Of a DNA stretch of 38,255 nucleotides, positions 1 through 6,788 are shown in pieces (position 1 is the first letter of the stretch; the number at the start of each line of letters is the position of its first letter). The stretch comes from Butyrivibrio sp. (GTDB taxonomy: Bacteria; Bacillota; Clostridia; Lachnospirales; Lachnospiraceae): NCBI GenBank assembly GCA_017413105.1, contig JAFPVA010000188.1, positions 1-38,255 on the forward strand, written 5' to 3'. The notes beneath the pieces were generated by a model. It was given only the letters and a program-made list of their open reading frames with translations, was not told where the DNA came from and searched no databases. A program made the translations under genes and the position numbers.

Positions 1-33
1 GATCACTACGAATAAATCGGGAGGAAGATAAAA

Positions 34-2454
34 ATGTTAGTACCTTTAAGTTGGCTTAAAGATTTTGTTGATATAGACATGGAACCCAAGGAACTGGAGA
101 AAAAGCTCTTTGATTGCGGATTCGAAGTAGAAGAGTGCTGGGAAGTTGGTAAAGACGTTTCAAATGTAGTAGTTGGTGAAGTTCTTACCTGCGAGGCTAT
201 TCCTGATACACATCTTCATGTGTGCACAGTTAATGCCGGTGAGCATGGAACTTTCCAGGTATGCTGCGGTGCTGATAATGTTAAGGCTGGCGGCAAGTAT
301 CCTCTGGCACTTGTTGGAGCTACAGTTATTGAGACTGAGAAGGATCACGTTACAGTTATCGGAGTTGCTACAATAAAGAAGGGCAAGCTTCGCGGCTATG
401 ATTCAGAAGGTATGCTCTGTTCAGGTGTTGAGCTTGGCGTATCCGAGGATATGTACCCCGGGGCAGGCTACAATGGACTTCTTGTTTTCCCTGAGGATAC
501 AGAGGTTGGTATCGATGTAAAGCCTCTCCTTGGTCTTGATGACTGGATTTTTGATGTTTCAATCACAGCAAACAGACCTGACTGTCAGAGCATTTACGGT
601 CTTGCAAGAGAGGTTGCAGCTGCTCTTGATAAGCCATTAAAAGAGATTGATCTTAGCTATACAGAAACTGATGTGGAGAATGCGGGCTTTAGCGTAACTG
701 TTGAAGATCCCGACCTTTGTCCAAGATACATAGGGCATTATGTATATGACGTAAAACTTGGCGAGAGCCCTCTCTGGATGAAGAGAAGACTTTCCATGGT
801 TGGCAACAACGCTATCAACAATATCGTTGATATCACAAACTATATTATGAGAGAGCTTGGCCAGCCAATGCATGCTTTCGACGGAAACTTCCTTGAGGAC
901 AACAAGATCGTTGTAAGACGTGCAAAAGAGGGCGAGAAGATCGTAACTCTTGATGAGAATGAGTTTGAGCTTACTACAGATAATCTTGTTATCTGCGATG
1001 GTAAGAAGCCTGTAGCTCTTGCAGGTATCATGGGTGGTCTTAATTCAGAGATCCGTGATACAACAACTACAGTTACATTTGAGGCTGCCAAGTTCATGCG
1101 TGACAACATCCGTAAGAGTTCAAGAGCTCTGGGACAGTCATCTGATTCCTCAGCTGCTTTTGCTAAGGGTGTTTACGAATATACAACTGTTATCGCAATG
1201 AAGAGAGCACTTCACCTTATTGAACAGCTGGGAGCGGGTAAGGTTTCCAAGATTCATGTGGACGTTAATACCGGCAACAGCCTTGAGAAGAAAGAAATGA
1301 AGGCTTCCATCAAGAAGGTTAACGGTGTTCTTGGTATTGAGGTTCCTGAGAATGAGATAAAGAGAATCCTTACAAACCTCAATTTTGAGCCTGTAATAAA
1401 CGGTGATGAGCTCACAATCAAGATTCCTGCTTATCGTGAGGATATGGAGGACTATCCTGATATTTCAGAAGAGCTTATCCGTATGTACGGATATGACCAT
1501 GTTAAGCCTACATTCCTTACAGATGCCGGTGTAACAATGGGCGGCAGAAACCTTAAACAGAAAACTGAGCTTAGAATCAAGAGAGCTCTTTGCGCTCAGG
1601 GCGCTTTCGAGGGAATGCATTATTCATTCTTCTCACCGAGCGATCTGGATCTTTTGAGATTCCCTGAGGATGCTCCTGAGAGAAATGTTATCAGAATTCT
1701 TAACCCTATAAATGAAGACCTTTCTGTTATGAGATCAACTCTTGCAGCTCAGATGATCCATGCAATTGCAAGAAACCAGAAGAAGGGCACATTAGAGGGA
1801 AGAATATTCGAGCTTGCAAACAGATTCGTTCCTAAGTCACTTCCTCTTACAGAATACCCTGAAGAGAAGTCCACCCTTTGCATTGGTATTTTCGGAGATG
1901 GTGAGGATATCTTCACATTAAAGGGACTGGCTGAGAATGTTGCTGGTGCGCTTCACTTAAGCTTCAAGTACGAGCCTACTACAAAGACTTTCCTACATCC
2001 TTACAGAGCAGCTAAGATTACATGTGAGGGAGAAGAAATCGGATATCTTGGACAGATCACATACGAGATCCAGGATGACACTGACATGAGAATTCCTGCA
2101 TATATCTGCGAAATTGATCTCTCAGTACTTGAGAAGTGGTATGGCAAGACACCTAACTATGAGCCACTTCCTAAGTTCCCTGTTGTTAAGCGTGACCTTG
2201 CGCTTATCATGGACAAGACTGTTACCTGCGGAGGGGTTGAAGAGGCAATCTACGGATCATGCAAGTATGTAACTGATGTACATCTCTTTGATGTTTATGA
2301 GGGACTTCCTATTCCTCCGACCAAGAAGAGTATGGCATTCACAATTACCTTCACTCCAAAGGATGAGGAACTGAAGGATGACGCTATAAACGGATTCGTT
2401 GACAAGATGCTGAGAAAACTCTCATTCACAATGGGAATCGAGATCAGATCCTGA
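34..2454 (+). CDS. pheT: Phenylalanine--tRNA ligase beta subunit
   Basis: Cytosolic beta subunit of the alpha2-beta2 enzyme that charges tRNA-Phe. The 806-residue length is normal for bacterial PheT. In order I see the N-terminal SWLKDFVDID start, an EMAP/tRNA-binding-like domain (about residues 40-150), the B3/4 editing region, the B5 domain, a central core (NPINEDLSVMRSTL near residue 560) and a C-terminal ferredoxin-like anticodon-binding domain starting near PLPKFPVVKRDLAL. A GGGAGG ribosome binding site lies about 9 bases before the ATG. pheS would be expected just upstream, outside the window. A strong terminator follows, so this is the end of a pheS-pheT type operon. Nothing looks truncated. 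Confidence 0.97.
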   Translation: MLVPLSWLKDFVDIDMEPKELEKKLFDCGFEVEECWEVGKDVSNVVVGEVLTCEAIPDTHLHVCTVNAGEHGTFQVCCGADNVKAGGKYPLALVGATVIETEKDHVTVIGVATIKKGKLRGYDSEGMLCSGVELGVSEDMYPGAGYNGLLVFPEDTEVGIDVKPLLGLDDWIFDVSITANRPDCQSIYGLAREVAAALDKPLKEIDLSYTETDVENAGFSVTVEDPDLCPRYIGHYVYDVKLGESPLWMKRRLSMVGNNAINNIVDITNYIMRELGQPMHAFDGNFLEDNKIVVRRAKEGEKIVTLDENEFELTTDNLVICDGKKPVALAGIMGGLNSEIRDTTTTVTFEAAKFMRDNIRKSSRALGQSSDSSAAFAKGVYEYTTVIAMKRALHLIEQLGAGKVSKIHVDVNTGNSLEKKEMKASIKKVNGVLGIEVPENEIKRILTNLNFEPVINGDELTIKIPAYREDMEDYPDISEELIRMYGYDHVKPTFLTDAGVTMGGRNLKQKTELRIKRALCAQGAFEGMHYSFFSPSDLDLLRFPEDAPERNVIRILNPINEDLSVMRSTLAAQMIHAIARNQKKGTLEGRIFELANRFVPKSLPLTEYPEEKSTLCIGIFGDGEDIFTLKGLAENVAGALHLSFKYEPTTKTFLHPYRAAKITCEGEEIGYLGQITYEIQDDTDMRIPAYICEIDLSVLEKWYGKTPNYEPLPKFPVVKRDLALIMDKTVTCGGVEEAIYGSCKYVTDVHLFDVYEGLPIPPTKKSMAFTITFTPKDEELKDDAINGFVDKMLRKLSFTMGIEIRS

Positions 2455-2542
2455 CGTATGTTTTATATGACCCATCAGCCGGGCTATGAGTGGACTTAAA
2501 TGCTGGTTTTCGGCTACGTCGTAATTCATTAAAATACAAATA

Positions 2543-2598
2543 AAAAAGAACAAGCTGACTTTCACGAAGTTCAGAGAAGCCAGTTTGTTCTTTTATTT
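2543..2598 (+). terminator. Intrinsic terminator of pheT
   Basis: A long stem pairs AAAGAACAAGCTGACTT with AAGCCAGTTTGTTCTTT (two mismatched or wobble positions) around a loop of about 14 bases, followed by a T-rich run. It lies about 90 bases after the pheT stop. Confidence 0.85.
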
Positions 2599-2650
2599 GT
2601 ATCTTATGAATTATCTCTATAACAATAAAAAGTTAAGGATTCTCATTTTT

Positions 2651-2679
2651 TTGATAATATATATTGCACAAAATATAAT
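2651..2679 (+). promoter_or_regulatory. Promoter for M18 aminopeptidase
   Basis: TTGATA at 2651-2656 and TATAAT at 2674-2679 are separated by 17 bases. Transcription should start near 2686, giving an unusually long 5' leader of roughly 210 bases. Confidence 0.7.
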
Positions 2680-2898
2680 TGTGTGATAAATATGATATCA
2701 GATATTAATAATGCACTAGCAAAAAGAAGTGTGTTATGATAAAACTGTATGTGGGCAAAAGCCACATGCATCATTGGATTATGGGATTATGAAATCTAAA
2801 ATTAACTATGTCTATGCAGTTACAATGCTTTTATGATTTTGGTAATTTGAAGGATTTCTATGATTCAGGAACAATAAGATGAAAGGAGTTTTTTATCT

Positions 2899-4398
2899 AT
2901 GAATAGAAAGAATGTATGGACAACTTATAATGCCACACAGCTTAAGGCTGTAGATAAGTTTGGAGAGGATTACAAGAACTTCCTTGACAATTCCAAGACT
3001 GAGAGAGAAGCAATCGATACAATCGTAAATGATATCGAGGCTGCAGGCTACAGAGAGCTCAACACTCTCATCGGAGGAAAGACTAAGCTCAAGAAGGGCG
3101 ACAAGGTTTATTCAGTTTGGATGAACAAGTCAATTGCTATTTTCCAGATCGGTTCAGAGCCACTTGAGCAGGGACTTAATATTCTCGGTGCACATATCGA
3201 CTCTCCCAGAATGGACGTTAAGCAGAACCCACTTTACGAGGACGGCGGCTTTGCTTATCTTGATACTCACTACTATGGTGGTATCAAGAAATATCAGTTT
3301 GTTGCAAGACCTCTTGCTATCCACGGCGTTTTTGCCAAGAAGGACGGCACAATTGTACAGCTTAACGTAGGTGAGGACGAGGATGATCCTGTATTCTTCA
3401 TTTCAGATCTTCTTATCCACCTTGCACAGGACCAGCTTTCCAAGAAGGCTGCAACAGTAATCGAGGGTGAGGCTCTTGACCTTATCGTTGGCCACAGACC
3501 TTTCGTTATTGAGAGCAAGGAAAAAGAGAAAGCTGAAAAGGCAAACAGCAAGTATACAGCCGGACAGAAGTATGCCATCGAAGCTGAGAAGGCAGAGAAG
3601 GCTGAGAGCGGAAAGGTTTCAGGTGCAGTTCGTCGCGGAGTTTTGGCACTTCTTCATGACCTCTACGGAATCGAGGAAGAGGACTTCATTTCTGCAGAAC
3701 TTGAGATCGTTCCTGCAGGAAAGGCAAGAGATGCAGGCTTTGACAGATCAATGATCATGGGTTATGGACATGACGACAGAGTATGTGCATATCCTTCAAT
3801 GCGCGCTATTTTAGAGGCCAAGAACTTAAAGAGAACAGCTTGCTGTATCCTTGTTGATAAGGAGGAGATCGGCAGCGTTGGTGCTACAGGTATGCAGAGC
3901 AGATTCTTTGAGAACGCTGTTGCAGAACTTATGAACCTTACAAAGGAAGGCTTTAATGACCTTGCACTCAGAAGATGTCTTGCAAATTCCTGCATGCTTT
4001 CTTCTGACGTAAGTGCTGGCTTTGATCCTACATATGCAGCATCATTTGAGAGAAAGAATGCATCTTTCCTTGGAGAAGGCCTTGTATTCAACAAGTTTAC
4101 AGGTTCAAGAGGAAAGTCAGGATCTAACGATGCAAATGCAGAGTATATCGCTGAGATCAGACGTGCACTCGATAAGGATGGCATCGTATACCAGACAGCA
4201 GAGCTTGGTAAGGTTGATGTTGGCGGCGGCGGAACAATCGCATACATCCTTGCACTTTACGGCATGAACGTAATCGATGCAGGTGTTGCTGTTCTCAACA
4301 TGCACGCTCCGTTTGAAGTAATCGATAAGGCTGACCTCTACGAGGCTTATCGTGGATACATCTCATTCCTTCAGAATGTAGACTTCCGCAACCAGTGA
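2899..4398 (+). CDS. M18 family metal aminopeptidase (aspartyl aminopeptidase type)
   Basis: Cytosolic zinc exopeptidase that removes N-terminal residues from peptides; family members often prefer acidic residues. Metal-site motifs of M18 are visible: GAHIDSPRMDVKQNP (first metal His/Asp), DKEEIGSVGATGMQSRF (catalytic Glu pair), GYGHDDRVCAYPS (Asp ligand) and the C-terminal NMHAPFEVIDKADLYEAY with the last His ligand. At 499 residues it exceeds many bacterial members of about 430-460. An extra Lys/Glu/Ala-rich segment near residues 205-240 may be an oligomer-contact insertion. The start is fixed by AAAGGAGT about 10 bases before the ATG. It is monocistronic between its own promoter and terminator. 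Confidence 0.93.
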   Translation: MNRKNVWTTYNATQLKAVDKFGEDYKNFLDNSKTEREAIDTIVNDIEAAGYRELNTLIGGKTKLKKGDKVYSVWMNKSIAIFQIGSEPLEQGLNILGAHIDSPRMDVKQNPLYEDGGFAYLDTHYYGGIKKYQFVARPLAIHGVFAKKDGTIVQLNVGEDEDDPVFFISDLLIHLAQDQLSKKAATVIEGEALDLIVGHRPFVIESKEKEKAEKANSKYTAGQKYAIEAEKAEKAESGKVSGAVRRGVLALLHDLYGIEEEDFISAELEIVPAGKARDAGFDRSMIMGYGHDDRVCAYPSMRAILEAKNLKRTACCILVDKEEIGSVGATGMQSRFFENAVAELMNLTKEGFNDLALRRCLANSCMLSSDVSAGFDPTYAASFERKNASFLGEGLVFNKFTGSRGKSGSNDANAEYIAEIRRALDKDGIVYQTAELGKVDVGGGGTIAYILALYGMNVIDAGVAVLNMHAPFEVIDKADLYEAYRGYISFLQNVDFRNQ

Positions 4399-4448
4399 TT
4401 ATTGAGTCAGATATTCAATAAGCTATAACTATACAGTTGTGTATTATA

Positions 4449-4488
4449 CCCGGACAGATGTAAAGCACGTCTGCCCGGGATTTTTTTG
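4449..4488 (+). terminator. Intrinsic terminator of aminopeptidase gene
   Basis: The arms CCCGGACAGATGT (4449-4461) and ACGTCTGCCCGGG (4467-4479) form a GC-rich stem with a 5-base loop, followed by seven T residues. Confidence 0.9.
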
Positions 4489-4501
4489 CCTTTTTCTAAA
4501 T

Positions 4502-4550
4502 AAACAGTATATAACAGTTGACAACAGTATCGCGCTGTTATACACTGTTT
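4502..4550 (+). promoter_or_regulatory. Promoter embedded in inverted-repeat operator for the GntR-ABC operon
   Basis: The core promoter is TTGACA (4518-4523), a 17-base spacer, then TACACT (4541-4546). It is framed by a 16-base inverted repeat with one mismatch: AAACAGTATATAACAG (4502-4517) and CTGTTATACACTGTTT (4535-4550). The right arm covers the -10 box and the left arm abuts the -35 box. A further AACAG/CTGTT dyad sits between the boxes. The GntR protein encoded directly downstream is the obvious candidate ligand (inference), which implies autorepression. Confidence 0.8.
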
Positions 4551-4565
4551 ATTGGAGGATGAGAT

Positions 4566-4940
4566 ATGCATATTTTACTTAATAAAACCTCAATGGTACC
4601 TATTTATGAGCAGCTTATTGATCAGATCAAGAAGGAGATCATAAGCGGAGAACTTAAGGATGACGAGATGCTTCCATCTGTGAGGACGCTTTCAGGGGAA
4701 CTTCGGATCAGTTCATTAACAGTTAAAAAGGCTTACGACAAACTCGAGGAAGAGGGGTTCGTTATTACTGTTCATGGCAAGGGCACATTTGTGGCGGCCA
4801 CAGATCATCAGCTTGCCATGGAGGCCAGACGTAAGTCGGTGGAGGAAGAGATGGCGGCTGCTATTGATAAAGCCATAGCGCTTGGAATGAGCAAAGAGGA
4901 GATATTGGAGATAGCAACCATCATAATGGAGGAATACTAA
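4566..4940 (+). CDS. GntR family transcriptional regulator, YtrA subfamily
   Basis: A 124-residue DNA-binding regulator. The N-terminal winged helix (residues about 8-78) has the family pattern PIYEQLIDQIKKEIISGEL, LPSVRTLSGELRISSLTVKKAY and EEGFVITVHGKGTFV. The short helical tail (residues 80-124) is typical of the YtrA subfamily, which lacks a large effector domain and is usually encoded with an ABC transporter it represses. A GGAGGATGAGAT ribosome binding site precedes the ATG. The stop codon overlaps the next ATG (TAATG), so it is translationally coupled to the ABC ATPase. Its probable operator surrounds the promoter at 4502-4550. Confidence 0.92.
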   Translation: MHILLNKTSMVPIYEQLIDQIKKEIISGELKDDEMLPSVRTLSGELRISSLTVKKAYDKLEEEGFVITVHGKGTFVAATDHQLAMEARRKSVEEEMAAAIDKAIALGMSKEEILEIATIIMEEY

Positions 4941-5773
4941 TGATTAAGGTTGATAATCTTGTTAAGGAATATGGCGATTTCAGACTTGATGTTTCACTGG
5001 AGATACCGGATGGAACAGTAACAGGACTGATCGGCAAGAACGGAGCCGGAAAGAGCACAACGATAAAATCAATACTGGGCCTCATCAGACCTGATAAAGG
5101 CTTAGTTACTATAAACGGCAGAGAAGTATTTGCACTTACAAACTCTGAGAAATGCATGATCGGAGCCGCAATGTCAGACTCAGGCTTTAGCATGTACTTA
5201 AGCGCAGAGGATGTGATACATATTTTGAAGAAGATGTATCCGCTCTTTGACGAAGCGTTTTTTAGAAAAAAGTGTTCTGAACTGAGTATACCACTTAATA
5301 AGCAGCTTAAGGATTTCTCTACAGGAATGAGAGCTAAGCTCCGCGTTCTCATAGCAATTAGTCATAAGGCAGAGATCCTTATTATGGATGAGCCAACCGC
5401 AGGACTTGATATTGAGGCCAGAAATGAGACACTTGATCTTCTAAGGCAGTACCTTGCGGACAATGAGAACTGTTCAATTCTCATAACATCACATATATCA
5501 TCAGACCTTGAGGGCCTGTGTGATGACATTTATCTGATAAGTGATGGAAAGGTAGTTGTCCATGAAGATACTGATGTTATTCTGGGCAAATACGCACTTC
5601 TTAAGATGGACGAGAAATCATATGAAAATCTTGATAAAGAATATGTCCTTAACACGAAAAAGGATAGCCACGGAGTTGTGTGTCTTACTAATGAGAAACA
5701 ATTCTATGCCGAGAACTATCCGGACATTGTTATTGAAAATGGCAATATAGATGACCTGATTTTATATATTTGA
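4940..5773 (+). CDS. ABC transporter ATP-binding protein (GntR-associated)
   Basis: A single nucleotide-binding domain of 277 residues that energises the permease encoded next. Walker A is GLIGKNGAGKST (near residue 30), the signature region is DFSTGMRAKLRVL (a weak form of LSGGQ), Walker B is ILIMDEPTAGLD and the switch His is in ITSHISSDL. The C-terminal 60 residues are the variable extension common in ABC-2 export ATPases. It overlaps the GntR gene by one base and the following permease reading frame begins at its stop. The substrate cannot be told from sequence. YtrA-type operons are often induced by cell-envelope stress or antibiotics (family knowledge). Confidence 0.9.
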   Translation: MIKVDNLVKEYGDFRLDVSLEIPDGTVTGLIGKNGAGKSTTIKSILGLIRPDKGLVTINGREVFALTNSEKCMIGAAMSDSGFSMYLSAEDVIHILKKMYPLFDEAFFRKKCSELSIPLNKQLKDFSTGMRAKLRVLIAISHKAEILIMDEPTAGLDIEARNETLDLLRQYLADNENCSILITSHISSDLEGLCDDIYLISDGKVVVHEDTDVILGKYALLKMDEKSYENLDKEYVLNTKKDSHGVVCLTNEKQFYAENYPDIVIENGNIDDLILYI

Positions 5774-5793
5774 TGAGTGTAGGAGGTAGAAAA

Positions 5794-6447
5794 ATGCGCG
5801 GACTAATTGAGAAAGACCTTCGTCTGCTGTTTAAGAGAAAGCAGATTTTTGCTGTAATAATTTTTGTTGAAATTATGCTGGGAATAAGCGGTTCAGGCAA
5901 TTTCGCAGTTGTTTATTTTACGATGCTTGCCGGAATCATCGCTGCGGGAACTTTAAGCTATGATGAGTTTGATAACGGATTGGAATTTCTGTTCACCCTT
6001 CCCATAGACAGGAAGACCTATATAAGGGGAAAATACGTGCTCTGCGCTGCCTTCTGCGCAGTGGCCTGGCTAATTTCCATTGGTTTATATGCTATCACCG
6101 AAATGATAAGTGGTCACAATGCAGATATTATTGCAGAGCTTCCGTTGCTTTTTATCATTCTGCCCAGTATGTCTATGATGTCTACTGTAATTCTTCCGTT
6201 GCAGCTGAAATTTGGCTCTGAGAAAGGAAAAGTTGCTCTTTTTGTTATTTGTGGATGTCTGGCTGCTGCTATTGTGCTTATAAAGAATATGTTTTTTGAT
6301 ACTGAGGAAGCTATGCTAAGCCTTGTATACGGATTACAGGGAATATCAATGGGCGCTGTAATACTTGGTTTTACTGCTGTTTGTATACTGGTTGTGTTAA
6401 TAACATATTCTTTGAGTGTAAAGATAATGCAAAACAAGGAATTGTAA
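5794..6447 (+). CDS. ABC-2 type permease
   Basis: Integral membrane partner of the preceding ATPase, about 218 residues with six probable hydrophobic helices. They include IFAVIIFVEIMLGISGSG, VVYFTMLAGIIAAGTLS, YVLCAAFCAVAWLISIGLYA and a C-terminal VILGFTAVCILVVLITYS. The conserved ABC-2 stretch SYDEFDNGLEFLFTLPIDRKTYIRGK is present (about residues 48-75). I chose ATG 5794 because AGGAGGT at 5781-5787 sits 6 bases before it. The frame is open to a TTG at 5770 that has no ribosome binding site. No terminator is obvious after the stop. Confidence 0.85.
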   Translation: MRGLIEKDLRLLFKRKQIFAVIIFVEIMLGISGSGNFAVVYFTMLAGIIAAGTLSYDEFDNGLEFLFTLPIDRKTYIRGKYVLCAAFCAVAWLISIGLYAITEMISGHNADIIAELPLLFIILPSMSMMSTVILPLQLKFGSEKGKVALFVICGCLAAAIVLIKNMFFDTEEAMLSLVYGLQGISMGAVILGFTAVCILVVLITYSLSVKIMQNKEL

Positions 6448-6561
6448 AAAAATTATAATTTTATTTCATTTTGTGTTGACAATTTGAAATTATAGTGCAA
6501 AAATGAGTGAAGTCAGTTAGCTACAGACTGACAAATATTAAAGAAAGCGAGGTAAAGAGTT

Positions 6562-6642
6562 ATGACATTATTCGTGGCGACAAGAACAAGACTATTTAAT
6601 AACCATTTTATGACTTTACCTCGGGATGTTGTGTTCAGATAA
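6562..6642 (+). CDS. Putative 26-residue leader peptide of the ABC exporter attenuator
   Basis: A small ORF with a GAGG Shine-Dalgarno site 9 bases upstream (6549-6552), itself inside protector hairpin arm 1. The peptide begins MTLFVATRTRLF and ends PRDVVFR. Codons 8-10 encode Arg-Thr-Arg, a +X+ motif of the type at which macrolide-bound ribosomes stall (established for erm-type leaders). A ribosome held at codon 9 would sit between hairpin arms 1 and 2 and free arm 2 to form the antiterminator. No other function is suggested. It is analogous in position to the BmrB leader of Bacillus bmrCD, but I do not claim homology. Confidence 0.75.
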   Translation: MTLFVATRTRLFNNHFMTLPRDVVFR

Positions 6643-6689
6643 GGTAGCATTTTAGCTGCGCATATTTGAATATTTACTTGTGTAAGATT

Positions 6690-6731
6690 ATCCCCAGGTA
6701 CAGGATTTGACCGATACCTGGGGATTTTTTT
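6690..6731 (+). terminator. Conditional intrinsic terminator (attenuator) before ABC exporter
   Basis: A perfect 11-bp stem, ATCCCCAGGTA with TACCTGGGGAT, with a 14-base loop and a run of seven T (6725-6731). It lies 58 bases before the exporter start and after the leader ORF, so it would terminate transcription unless arm 3 is captured by 6618-6627. Confidence 0.88.
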
Positions 6732-6788
6732 GTGCATCTTACTTATCCCGAGAATTACTAGTTTTAAGGCTTGAAAGGAGGAATTGAC

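Larger units (their letters stand above)
2455..2898. other. Intergenic region between pheT and aminopeptidase
   Basis: This 444-base gap holds the pheT terminator (about 2543-2598), a good promoter (2651-2679) and then about 210 bases of apparent 5' leader before the aminopeptidase. The leader contains a small hairpin (about 2748-2766, ATGTGG/CCACAT arms). A few tiny ORFs in it lack ribosome binding sites. I recognise no riboswitch or RNA gene here. Confidence 0.5.
6448..6788 (+). promoter_or_regulatory. Leader region with ribosome-mediated attenuator upstream of ABC exporter
   Basis: A 341-base leader holding a TTGACA at 6476-6481 (its -10 partner is unclear), a small dyad GTCAGT/ACTGAC (6512-6532), a 26-codon ORF (6562-6642) and four RNA segments that can pair in alternatives. 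Segment 1 (6548-6557) pairs perfectly over 10 bases with segment 2 (6614-6623). Segment 2' (6618-6627, ACCTCGGGAT) pairs 9 of 10 with segment 3 (6690-6699). Segment 3 (6690-6700) pairs perfectly over 11 bases with segment 4 (6715-6725), forming a terminator with a T run. This is the classic protector/antiterminator/terminator layout. An extra 8-base perfect complement to 6620-6627 lies at 6745-6752. Confidence 0.8.

Noticed and set aside
2748-2766. Hairpin in the aminopeptidase leader as a terminator
   Set aside because: The stem is only 6 bp and no T run follows.
2808-2882. Short ORFs upstream of the aminopeptidase as leader peptides
   Set aside because: They have no Shine-Dalgarno site and no alternative pairing arms or terminator like those of the exporter leader.
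3762-4247. 161-codon minus-strand ORF inside the M18 aminopeptidase
   Set aside because: It is antisense to metal-site motifs of a clear gene and its Ser-rich translation is typical of a shadow frame.
6513-6737. 74-codon minus-strand ORF across the ABC leader
   Set aside because: It runs antisense through the hairpins and terminator, has no ribosome binding site and its sequence looks random. The plus-strand attenuator explains the region.
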